Shown: piece by piece, positions 16,736 through 24,320 of the stretch
Layout of the letters: each line of letters begins with the position of its first letter
How positions within the stretch are numbered: position 1 is the stretch's first letter
Program-made: the position numbers and the translations under genes
The notes under the pieces: generated by a model
Seen by the model: the letters and a program-made list of their open reading frames with translations, nothing else
What the model was told of the DNA's origin: nothing
Databases searched by the model: none
NCBI GenBank assembly: GCA_023418095.1
Contig: JAEZDL010000056.1
Coordinates: forward strand, 1 to 27,376
Length of the DNA: 27,376 nucleotides
Origin: Bacteroidota bacterium
GTDB lineage: Bacteria; Bacteroidota; Bacteroidia; Flavobacteriales_F; PHOS-HE28
Direction of reading: 5' to 3'

Positions 16736-18181
16736 ATGCAACATCAGTTGAGGATCCTTTTCCTGTCATTGTCCATCGTGGCTGCTGCTGTTCATGGGCA
16801 GCAATTGATATGGAGCGATCCGATCGTAGTGCACCGTGGCGATCAAGATCCGATCCGTCCGCGGATCGTTCTCAACGGCGATCAACAGCCGGTGGTCCTT
16901 TGGGGTGAAGCGTCACCGGGAGCGAATTTCATCGCGGTGGGTGAGGGAAATTCCTTCAGTGTCGCGAACCAGATCCATCCCGGAGGCATCCAGCCGGCGG
17001 CTGAATATTGGCAGGGAAGCGATCTGGCATCTTACGGGAATTCGATCCATGCGGTGATGAAGCTCACCCCTGAGATCTCCGGTGGGATCTACGTGGTGAG
17101 TTCCTACGATGGCGGATATACGTGGAGCGATACGCTTCGCGTGGACCAGGTGCCGGGCTACAAAACGCGTTTCTCATCGATCGCGGTGAATGGTAACGGG
17201 GAGCCATTGGTGCAATATATGCGGATCGATCTGGACGAGATCGGGCATCGAACGATGGTCTCGCGGATCGTGGATGGATCTGTGCAGGCACCGATCGATG
17301 TAAGCTCACCGTTCACAGCAGGTGAGGATTGTGATTGTTGCCCGGGCCAGATCATGGCGAATGGTGATCGCGTTGCCGCACTTTTCCGCGATGCCACGGA
17401 GAACATGCGGGTGATCTGGGCCGCGATCTCAAATGATGGCGGCGCAACTTTCGATCAAGGCGCGCAGATCGATCCAACGGATTGGGTGCTCAACGCCTGT
17501 CCTTCATCCGGTGCCGATGGTGTGATCGATGGGGATCGGATGCGATATGTCTGGATGTCCGGTGCGAATGAAGGAAAGAAGATCTTCTACGGATCGGCAG
17601 ACGGGGATCTCGCAGATATCGCGGTGATGCAGGTACACCCCGATCAACCGCAAAGCGTGGCCCAGGACCATCCACGTCTGGCCGGATCGGGCGATACGCT
17701 CGGTGTGGCGTGGCAACAGAACGCGGCTGCCCAGACCGAGGTGTTGTTCACCTGGAAATTGCCGGGCATGGTTTCGTTCCAGGCACCCGATACCGTGAAC
17801 GTGGAACTGGCTGGTCCGCAACGATCGCCCGATGTCGCCTTCTCCAACAACATGTTCCACCTTGTCTGGGCCGACTACCAGGAGAACGCGGTGATGTACC
17901 GCACGGCCACGATCGCGCCTTCCATTGGCATGCAGGAGAAGGAGATCGGAACGATCGCGATCTGGCCTGTGCCTGCGGATGATCGGTTGCATCTTGACAC
18001 GCAGGATCTTCCGCGAGTAGCTACGGTGCGCATCTATTCCGCGATCGGGGCGTTGGTGCGATCCCTTCCCCTCACTCCGTCGATCGATGTTTCCTCCCTG
18101 GCGCCGGGTTGGTTCACACTGTCGATCGAGGATGGCAATGGCGTTCGGATCGCACGCGGAAAAGTGTTGATCGCAAGGTGA
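16736..18181 (+). CDS. Secreted sialidase-fold (BNR/Asp-box) protein with T9SS sorting domain
   Basis: This 481-residue protein has a signal peptide ending AVHGQ (residue 22). It carries a six-bladed propeller-like region with two Asp-box motifs (SYDGGYTW at 123-130, SNDGGATF at 232-239) and a type A T9SS sorting domain over about the last 77 residues (WPVPADDRL, then IDVSSLAPGWF). A CDCC cysteine cluster lies at 199-202. Asp boxes occur in sialidases and many non-enzymatic propellers; the sialidase arginine triad is not evident to me, so enzymatic activity is not claimed. The ATG at 16736 is four bases after a TAACTTGG box, so the transcript may have almost no leader. The last codons overlap the start of the NUDIX gene. 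Confidence 0.85.
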   Translation: MQHQLRILFLSLSIVAAAVHGQQLIWSDPIVVHRGDQDPIRPRIVLNGDQQPVVLWGEASPGANFIAVGEGNSFSVANQIHPGGIQPAAEYWQGSDLASYGNSIHAVMKLTPEISGGIYVVSSYDGGYTWSDTLRVDQVPGYKTRFSSIAVNGNGEPLVQYMRIDLDEIGHRTMVSRIVDGSVQAPIDVSSPFTAGEDCDCCPGQIMANGDRVAALFRDATENMRVIWAAISNDGGATFDQGAQIDPTDWVLNACPSSGADGVIDGDRMRYVWMSGANEGKKIFYGSADGDLADIAVMQVHPDQPQSVAQDHPRLAGSGDTLGVAWQQNAAAQTEVLFTWKLPGMVSFQAPDTVNVELAGPQRSPDVAFSNNMFHLVWADYQENAVMYRTATIAPSIGMQEKEIGTIAIWPVPADDRLHLDTQDLPRVATVRIYSAIGALVRSLPLTPSIDVSSLAPGWFTLSIEDGNGVRIARGKVLIAR

Positions 18182-18639
18182 GTATCAGTGCCGGTATTGT
18201 TCCTTACAGGATCCAGGATGGGAAGATCGAAGTGCTGCTCGGGCACATGGGAGGCCCATTCTGGGCGAAACGAGATGCAGGGGCCTGGAGCATTCCCAAA
18301 GGCTTGATCGGGCCGGGGGAAGATCCGCTGGATGCCGCGTTGCGTGAATGTGAGGAGGAGTTCGGCTTCAGGCCGGATGGGGCCATGATCCCGTTGGATC
18401 CGATCCATCAAAAAGGCGGAAAGAAGGTGATCGCCTGGGCGATAAGGACCGGGCACGATCCCACGGATCATAAGAGCAATTCCTTTACGATGGAATGGCC
18501 GCCTCGAAGCGGCAAGTACCAGCAGTTCCCAGAGATCGATCGCGTGCAATGGTTCCCGTTGGCGGAAGCGATGCTCAAGGTGATCGGTGGGCAGGCCGAT
18601 CTATTGCGGCAATTGGAAGAAAGGTCTTCATCAACCTAA
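18178..18639 (+). CDS. NUDIX hydrolase
   Basis: This 153-residue enzyme of the NUDIX superfamily cleaves a nucleoside diphosphate linked to another moiety. The NUDIX box fits the G-x5-E-x7-REUxEExGU pattern exactly: G of GLIGPGE followed by RECEEEFGF (about residues 42-64). The region AGIVPYR...VLLGHMGG...WSIPKG resembles the diadenosine-polyphosphate / 8-oxo-dGTP type. The start is taken as the GTG at 18178 because it forms a GTGA overlap with the upstream stop; the longer frame has no sensible N terminus. It is thus co-translated with a secreted T9SS protein, an odd pairing. Its end overlaps the end of the convergent ZIP gene by 9 bases. Confidence 0.9.
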   Translation: MSISAGIVPYRIQDGKIEVLLGHMGGPFWAKRDAGAWSIPKGLIGPGEDPLDAALRECEEEFGFRPDGAMIPLDPIHQKGGKKVIAWAIRTGHDPTDHKSNSFTMEWPPRSGKYQQFPEIDRVQWFPLAEAMLKVIGGQADLLRQLEERSSST

Positions 18640-19452
18640 GGCGACGTCAAGGATCATCATGATGATGAATCCACCGATGAAACCGAGCGTTGCCAGATCC
18701 GTGTTCTTCTCGAGTTGCGTTTCCGGGATCACTTCCTCTATCACCACATAGATCATGGCACCGGCAGCGAAGGAGAGCGCGAAAGGCAGGATGGGTTGCA
18801 TCCAGATAACGGCCATGGCACCGATCACACCGGCCACGGGTTCCACGATCGCGCTCATCTGGCCGTAGTAGAAGCTGCGCCGGCGGCTCAGGCCCATCCT
18901 TCGCAGCGGCATGGCCACGGCGATCCCTTCGGGAAAATTCTGCAGACCGATCCCGATCGCAAGCGCCACCGCCCCACCGATCGTCGCTTCGGGGATGCCG
19001 GCAGCTGCGCCACCGAAGAGCACACCTACGGCAAGTCCCTCGGGAATGTTGTGCAATGTGATCGCCAGCACCAGCAGGGTGGTGCGATGCCATTTGGTCG
19101 GCAGTCCTTCCTTCTGGTCGGGATCGAAATTTATGTGCAGGTGTGGCAGAAGTTTGTCCAGACCGAAGAGGAAGAGTGCACCGGAACCGAAACCGATCGC
19201 AGGTGGCAACCATCCAGGCCAACCGAGTTGCTCGCTCATGCTGATCGATGGTGCGAGCAGGCTCCAGAAACTCGCCGCCACCATCACCCCACCGGTGAAG
19301 CCGAGCATGGCGTCCAGCCATTTTCGTGAAAGTTCCTTGAAGAGAAAGACCAGGCTTGCGCCGAAAGCGGTGAGCAGCCAGGTGAACGTGGTGGCAAGAA
19401 AAGCGGCCAGCACCGGGTCGATCCCTTCAAAGAAGATGAAGATCTCTTTCAT
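18631..19452 (-). CDS. ZIP-family metal importer (GufA-like)
   Basis: This 273-residue inner-membrane protein with about eight hydrophobic segments belongs to the ZIP family, which imports divalent metals such as zinc, manganese or iron. The two metal-binding helices carry HNIPEG (134-139) and QNFPEG (171-176); the second with Gln and Phe is the GufA-subfamily form. GQMSAIVEP follows in the next helix. The ATG overlaps the stop of the upstream DtxR-type regulator as ATGA, so the two are one operon. A TonB receptor diverges from the regulator. Together they suggest a metal importer controlled by intracellular metal; manganese is the best guess from the regulator's ligands. Confidence 0.93.
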   Translation of the reverse strand: MKEIFIFFEGIDPVLAAFLATTFTWLLTAFGASLVFLFKELSRKWLDAMLGFTGGVMVAASFWSLLAPSISMSEQLGWPGWLPPAIGFGSGALFLFGLDKLLPHLHINFDPDQKEGLPTKWHRTTLLVLAITLHNIPEGLAVGVLFGGAAAGIPEATIGGAVALAIGIGLQNFPEGIAVAMPLRRMGLSRRRSFYYGQMSAIVEPVAGVIGAMAVIWMQPILPFALSFAAGAMIYVVIEEVIPETQLEKNTDLATLGFIGGFIIMMILDVALG

Positions 19453-20132
19453 GGTACTTCAACATGTAGATGGTCGGCAACCTGTGCGCTCAGGTCGATC
19501 AGCCTGCGGTCCTCGATCCTGCGTGAGCGCAATCTCACTTGCACACTTCCATCGAATTGCGATCGCTCATGCACTGTGATCACGGTCCCGATGGCTATCG
19601 CTTTGCCATCCAGGTGGTCGAGCAGCGCATCGCTCGGATCGTCCACTGCAACGATGCGCACTGCTTCGCCGATCGGGCAATCCGTCAACCGTCGCAGGTT
19701 CCGCTTCTGCATCCTTCCGAACCGGTCCGGGATGGGGTCGCCATGCGGATCGAAGGCTGGCCGGCCAAGGTATTCATCCAGTTTTTCCACGAGCTTGTCG
19801 CTCGTTACGTGCTCCAGCTGCTCGGCCACTTCATGCACTTCGCTCCACCCGAAACCCAGGTGTGAAACGAGGAAGGTCTCCCAAAGGCGGTGTTTCCGCA
19901 CCAGGTGCAGGGCGAGCTTTTCTCCTTTCGTGGTAAGCTGCACGCCATAATAGGGCCGATGCTTCACCAACCCTTTTTCGGCGAGCTTCTTCAGCATGTC
20001 GGTTACACTACTCGCCTTCGTGCTCAACCGTTCACTCACGGCGTTGGTACTGGCCCGGCCGCCGGAGCTCAGTAGCGTATGGATCGCCTTCAGGTGATCC
20101 TCCTCACTTCGGGTCAGCGAGATCTGTTTCAC
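19449..20132 (-). CDS. DtxR/MntR-family metal-dependent repressor with FeoA-like domain
   Basis: This 227-residue regulator consists of an N-terminal winged helix (about 5-75), the DtxR dimerisation/metal domain (about 76-140, with DPHGDPIP) and a C-terminal FeoA/SH3-like domain (about 150-225). Metal ligands by alignment from memory: Asp12 replaces DtxR Met10, Glu104 replaces DtxR Cys102, and His81, Glu107 and His108 are kept. This is the manganese-type pattern, except that the residue matching B. subtilis MntR Glu11 is Lys15. The start is set at the GTG at 20132, since the codons above it (from an ATG at 20159) look like promoter sequence and overlap the operator; the GTG follows TTTG-CAGC. 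It probably represses itself, the ZIP gene and the divergent TonB receptor. Confidence 0.9.
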   Translation of the reverse strand: MKQISLTRSEEDHLKAIHTLLSSGGRASTNAVSERLSTKASSVTDMLKKLAEKGLVKHRPYYGVQLTTKGEKLALHLVRKHRLWETFLVSHLGFGWSEVHEVAEQLEHVTSDKLVEKLDEYLGRPAFDPHGDPIPDRFGRMQKRNLRRLTDCPIGEAVRIVAVDDPSDALLDHLDGKAIAIGTVITVHERSQFDGSVQVRLRSRRIEDRRLIDLSAQVADHLHVEVP

Positions 20133-20146
20133 GCTGCAAAGAAATA

Positions 20147-20170
20147 AAATTTTAGTCACATCTAAAAATT
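20147..20170. promoter_or_regulatory. Predicted DtxR/MntR-type operator
   Basis: TTTTAG (20150-20155) and CTAAAA (20162-20167) form a perfect inverted repeat around a 6-base spacer, extended to 8 of 9 matching bases per arm over 20147-20155 and 20162-20170. DtxR/IdeR boxes have the TTAG...CTAA form. It lies upstream of both the regulator operon and the TonB receptor, in the right place to block both promoters. Confidence 0.65.
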
Positions 20171-20176
20171 ACAGGC

Positions 20177-20184
20177 TACATTTG
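20177..20184 (+). promoter_or_regulatory. -7 box of the TonB receptor promoter
   Basis: TACATTTG is a perfect TAnnTTTG box four bases before the ATG at 20189. The -33 position would fall inside the predicted operator. The short distance implies a leaderless or nearly leaderless mRNA. Confidence 0.6.
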
Positions 20185-20188
20185 TCCC

Positions 20189-22432
20189 ATGTCGCGGATC
20201 GCTCTCATCGGTGTATTGTTCTGCCTCGGTCTGCGTGCTGTTGCGCAGCACTCGATCGTGGGCGGAAAGGTCCTCGGTCCTGATGGAGCTGTTCCTTTCG
20301 CCCATGTGGTGATCGGATCGTCCGATCATGCAGCGGTCACCGATCTCGCTGGTCGTTTCCAAGTGGAGAATGTTCCATTCGGCCAGCATGAATTGAAAAT
20401 AAGTTCGGTCGGTTTTTCGGCTTTCAGCAAAAGGATCGATGTGAACGGATCGGTAATGGATCTCGGGGTCCTCCGTCTCGAGACCGCAGTGGCACAACTC
20501 GAGGAAGTGGTCGTCACTGGCACCATGCGTGAAGTTTCGCGGACGGAGAGTCCGGTGCCTGTGGAGGTGATCACACCCGCATTGTTCCGGAAGAACCCGA
20601 ATCCCGCCCTGATCGATGCCGTTGGCATGGTGAACGGCGTGCGGCCACAGATCAATTGCAGCGTTTGCAATACCGGCGACATCCACATCAATGGGATGGA
20701 AGGTCCCTATACGATGGTGCTGATCGATGGCATGCCGATCGTGAGCGGATTGAGCACCGTGTATGGGCTGAGCGGGATCCCAACAAGCCTTGTGGAGCGC
20801 GTTGAGATCGTGAAAGGCCCGGGTTCCGCGCTGTACGGAAGTGAAGCGATGGGAGGGATCATCAACGTGATCACCCGTGACCCTGCGCTCGCACCGAAAG
20901 TCGCGGCGGATTTCATGAGCACCACCTGGCAGGAGCATAACCTCGATGCAGGTTTCAAGCTGGGCAAGGGAAAGCTGAATGACCTGATCGGCGTGAATGC
21001 ATATCATTACCATCTTCCGCAGGACAATAACGATGATGGTTTCACCGATGTGACGCTCCAGAAGAGGATCTCGATCTTCAACAAACTATCGATCCAAAGA
21101 CCGAAGCGAAAGCAGGCGAGCCTGGCCGCGCGTTACGTACATGAGGATCGTTGGGGCGGACAGATGAACTGGTCTCGCGAATTCGCAGGAAGTGACAGCA
21201 TCTATGCGGAAAGCATCGCTACACGCAGGTGGGAATTCATCGGGCAGTACCAATTGCCGTTGCAGGAGGATGTGATGTTCCAGATCAGCATGAACGGTCA
21301 CGATCAACGCAGCTGGTACGGGATCACACCTTACAATGCGACACAGAACGTTTTCTTCAGCCAGCTTTACTGGTCGCGGCGCATAGGGGCACGCCACGAT
21401 CTGCTCACCGGGCTCGCGTACCGGCATACGTTCTACAACGATAACACCACTGCCACGGCGATCGGCGTGGAACCGTTCAGTACCGATCGGCCACAACGGA
21501 AACCACTCCCGGGTCTGTTCCTGCAGGATGAATGGTCGATCACGGAACTGCACAGATTGCTTCTCGGCTACAGGTTGGACAATGATGTGGACCACGGCAT
21601 GGTGCATTCTCCACGGATCGCTTACAAGTTCGCACCGAGCGGCAGGTGGGCGGTGCGGGCAAGCTTCGGCACCGGCTACCGTGTGGTGAACATCTTCACC
21701 GAGGATCATGCAGCGCTCACGGGCGCACGTGATGTGAAGATCGAAGAGGATCTCAGGCCGGAGACCTCGTGGAACGGTACATTGAACATCGTGCGCAAAT
21801 GGGTGGGGGAGAAGCGTTTCCTCGAGATCGATGGATCGATATTCCATACGAGTTTTGGGAATAGGATACTACCCGATTACGATTCCGATCCAGATCTGAT
21901 CATTTACCGCGATCTCGATGGTCATGGCGTTTCGCAAGGCATCAGTCTTAATCTGGGAAGCCGGATCGGTGAACGGTTCCGCATGCAAGCGGGCGCGACC
22001 TATATGGATGTTTACACGGAAGAAGAAGGAATACGGAGCGATCAATATTTCGCACCCGATTGGTCAGGTACTTTCAATGCGAGCATGGATCTGCTGAAGG
22101 CGACATCGATCGATCTTACCGCGCAATGGTACGGACCGATGCGATTGCCCACGTTGCCCTATGATCCGCGTCCTGAATACTCCCCGGCATATGCGATCAT
22201 GAATCTGCAGGTGAAGCAGAAGCTGGGCGCACGCTGGGAGATCTACGGCGGGTTGAAGAATCTACTGGATTTCGTTCCATCCGATCCGCTGATGCGGCCG
22301 TTCGATCCGTTCGATCGCGAGGTGAACGATCCGATCGCCAATCCTAACGGGCATACCTTCGATACCACGTACATGTACGCTCCGCTGCAGGGCCGGCGTG
22401 GTTTCCTGGGTGTGCGGTGGACATTGATGTGA
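20189..22432 (+). CDS. TonB-dependent outer-membrane receptor, probable metal uptake
   Basis: This 747-residue outer-membrane receptor imports a ligand using TonB energy. A signal peptide ends RAVAQ (residue 20). A carboxypeptidase-D-like beta-sandwich domain follows (about 22-100), then a TonB box-like EEVVVTGT (105-112), a plug domain (about 115-230, with IDGMPIVSG and VEIVKGPGSALYGSEAMGGIINVIT) and a 22-strand barrel ending GVRWTLM. The plug holds a Cys pair at 157 and 160 just before the INGMEGPYTMVLIDG stretch, typical of a FepA/CirA-like Bacteroidota subgroup. Divergence from a DtxR-type regulator and ZIP carrier, with a shared operator, suggests that the ligand is a metal or metal chelate. 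The 5' end is sharply set by the -7 box four bases upstream. Confidence 0.93.
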   Translation: MSRIALIGVLFCLGLRAVAQHSIVGGKVLGPDGAVPFAHVVIGSSDHAAVTDLAGRFQVENVPFGQHELKISSVGFSAFSKRIDVNGSVMDLGVLRLETAVAQLEEVVVTGTMREVSRTESPVPVEVITPALFRKNPNPALIDAVGMVNGVRPQINCSVCNTGDIHINGMEGPYTMVLIDGMPIVSGLSTVYGLSGIPTSLVERVEIVKGPGSALYGSEAMGGIINVITRDPALAPKVAADFMSTTWQEHNLDAGFKLGKGKLNDLIGVNAYHYHLPQDNNDDGFTDVTLQKRISIFNKLSIQRPKRKQASLAARYVHEDRWGGQMNWSREFAGSDSIYAESIATRRWEFIGQYQLPLQEDVMFQISMNGHDQRSWYGITPYNATQNVFFSQLYWSRRIGARHDLLTGLAYRHTFYNDNTTATAIGVEPFSTDRPQRKPLPGLFLQDEWSITELHRLLLGYRLDNDVDHGMVHSPRIAYKFAPSGRWAVRASFGTGYRVVNIFTEDHAALTGARDVKIEEDLRPETSWNGTLNIVRKWVGEKRFLEIDGSIFHTSFGNRILPDYDSDPDLIIYRDLDGHGVSQGISLNLGSRIGERFRMQAGATYMDVYTEEEGIRSDQYFAPDWSGTFNASMDLLKATSIDLTAQWYGPMRLPTLPYDPRPEYSPAYAIMNLQVKQKLGARWEIYGGLKNLLDFVPSDPLMRPFDPFDREVNDPIANPNGHTFDTTYMYAPLQGRRGFLGVRWTLM

Positions 22433-22619
22433 CGTGCCGCCACCTATGGCAGGAAGCAGTGATACTCGCCATAATTATCAACAGCCGATCGCCATTAATT
22501 CGGTTCTTTGCCGGAAGTTGCTGATCCACAATATGGTTCCCTGCGATCAAGAGCAGCGTGTTCGTAAAGCTGGGATCGCCTCCAAGATTCCCGGCCGGGC
22601 GGGCGGCAAAATTGCACCC

Positions 22620-23300
22620 ATGTCAGCAGCAGTTTTTGAAACGCGTTGGAACCTGTTATTGGAACTGCGTTCCACCGGCCATGAGGAATTGACGGATTTT
22701 CTCGGCCGGCATTCCAATCTGGGTGCATTGGTAAGGCTCGGCCTGTTGCGCCGGCGCGAATCAGGATCGGAATTCCAGCGTTACAATGGGTATGTACCTA
22801 CGCGAAAGGGCCTGAAATTCATGGTACATGTGCCAGAGGAGGAACTCATACTGGTCACGCCCGAAAAGAGCGCCAGCCTTTTCCTCGAACTACAGAACGA
22901 TCCCATGCCATCGGCGCCCTTCAAGCCGACCTTCGCAGAACCGACGGCCGCACAGTTCAACGCGGTGATAGAGCAGAAACAGAACGCGGGCCGTGATGTA
23001 TGGCGGGTGCAACGGGCCGAGTTCCTGTGGAACAGCCTGATCGATGGTTACATGGACATCCGATCGTTCACACAAAGGCACGGGGCCGGTGAAGGCAGCC
23101 TGCTGCGCCTGGGTCTTTGCAAGCCGCGTACAGTGAAGCCACATGATCGTGCGTTGGAGATGCAGGTCACCGGGCAGGGCGCACCTTATCTACAGGAGAT
23201 CGAGAACTTCGGATTGCTTTTGGTGAAGCCGGGCATGGAATTGGGACTGTTCGAGCTATGTGAACCCGCACGCGCCGAATATTGGTGCCGGCTGCCCTGA
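22620..23300 (+). CDS. Unknown protein with two winged-helix-like repeats
   Basis: I do not recognise this 226-residue cytoplasmic protein. It has an internal duplication. Residues about 7-70 (WNLLLELR...FLGRHSNLGALVRLGLLRRR...PTRKGLKFM) align with about 107-175 (WNSLIDGY...FTQRHGAGEGSLLRLGLCKPR...VTGQGAPYL). Both copies share a W-N-x-L start, an RH pair, an LxRLGL helix end and a [KQ]G turn, consistent with tandem winged-helix DNA-binding folds; this is inference from pattern only. There is no signal peptide. The frame is open for 62 codons upstream, but these are of low quality; the ATG at 22620 is preferred, with AAATTG five bases before it. The preceding 187 bases (22433-22619) hold no gene I can support. 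Confidence 0.7.
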   Translation: MSAAVFETRWNLLLELRSTGHEELTDFLGRHSNLGALVRLGLLRRRESGSEFQRYNGYVPTRKGLKFMVHVPEEELILVTPEKSASLFLELQNDPMPSAPFKPTFAEPTAAQFNAVIEQKQNAGRDVWRVQRAEFLWNSLIDGYMDIRSFTQRHGAGEGSLLRLGLCKPRTVKPHDRALEMQVTGQGAPYLQEIENFGLLLVKPGMELGLFELCEPARAEYWCRLP

Positions 23301-23335
23301 GCGAAGGCCCAATGCGGACGCGAGATCTTTTGCCA

Positions 23336-24208
23336 ATGATGCGTCCCATCTTCATACTTGCCATCCTGGCCTGTTCTGCGGCCATCGATCGGGGCCCGAT
23401 CGGGTTCGATCTGCACAACCCATCGCGTACCTATACCTTGCCGCCGGAATTGACCGAGATAAGTGCATTGACCGATGTTGATGCCAGCACGATCGCATGT
23501 CTTCACGATGAGGAGGCGATGCTCTATTTCATCGATCTGCGGACAGGAAAGATCCAACGCAAGATCGCTTTCGGGGAGCCGGGAGATATGGAAGGGCTCA
23601 CGCGCGTAGGTGATGAATATTTCGCCTTGCGTAGCGATGGTTTCGTATATCGATTCAAATTCCATGGCGATCGACCGGAATTGACGGACACCTTCAGGCT
23701 TTCGATCCCCAACCGGAACATTGAAGGATTGGGTTGGGATCCGCGCCGGAACGTGATCCTTGTCTCACCCAAGGATACACCGAGGGGAAAGCCGGAAGTG
23801 CGTGATGCGCGAAACATCCATTGCTATGATCCGATAGCGAAGCGGATGTGCGACCGGCCGGCTCTTACGCTATCGATCAAGCAGATCATCGCGCAGGCCG
23901 GGGCCAGGGGTTTCGAAGTGCCGATGAAAGAGAACGACAAGGGCAAGCGGTCTCCTGCGTTGAAATTGCGGTTCAGTTCCGTGGCGATCGATCCGTTGAC
24001 AGATACCTATTTCCTGCTATCCGCCACCGATCGGATCCTGCTCGTGATCGATCGCAAGGGTGATCTGATCGCGCTGGAGCAGTTGGATGAGGATCTATTC
24101 AGCAAACCGGAAGGCATCACCTTTCTGGAGAACGGCGATATGCTGATCTCCAATGAAGGAAAGGATTCAAAGCCGAACATCCACCTTTTCTCGCGCCAGG
24201 AGCAGTGA
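23336..24208 (+). CDS. SdiA-regulated / phytase-like propeller, probable lipoprotein
   Basis: This 290-residue protein starts with a short signal containing ILAC (Cys13), a possible lipobox. The rest is a beta-propeller of the SdiA-regulated (YjiK-like) type: motifs EISALTDVD, GEPGDMEGLTRVGDEYFAL, NIEGLGWDP, SSVAIDPLTDTYFLLS and KPEGITFLENGDMLISNEG mark successive blades. Such proteins resemble phytase-like and esterase-like propellers; enzyme activity is not established for this group. ATG codons at 23312, 23336 and 23339 all fit; 23336/23339 gives the best lipoprotein signal. It lies shortly after the duplicated winged-helix gene, possibly cotranscribed. Confidence 0.82.
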   Translation: MMRPIFILAILACSAAIDRGPIGFDLHNPSRTYTLPPELTEISALTDVDASTIACLHDEEAMLYFIDLRTGKIQRKIAFGEPGDMEGLTRVGDEYFALRSDGFVYRFKFHGDRPELTDTFRLSIPNRNIEGLGWDPRRNVILVSPKDTPRGKPEVRDARNIHCYDPIAKRMCDRPALTLSIKQIIAQAGARGFEVPMKENDKGKRSPALKLRFSSVAIDPLTDTYFLLSATDRILLVIDRKGDLIALEQLDEDLFSKPEGITFLENGDMLISNEGKDSKPNIHLFSRQEQ

Positions 24209-24320
24209 TCAACGGATAGTGATCGGGTGATTTTTCCACAACTCTGAAAATGGCACCGATCCCTGTTCGTCAACAGTATCGGGATATTTCGGCCATCGCA
24301 GATCGCGGCATGGCTTCGGC

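Noticed and set aside
20133..20159. Longer start (ATG at 20159) for the DtxR-type regulator
   Set aside because: These nine codons coincide with AT-rich promoter sequence and overlap the predicted operator; family members begin near the GTG at 20132.
22434..22619. N-terminal extension of the duplicated winged-helix protein
   Set aside because: The composition is unlike a folded domain and the duplication begins only after the ATG at 22620; kept as non-coding upstream sequence.
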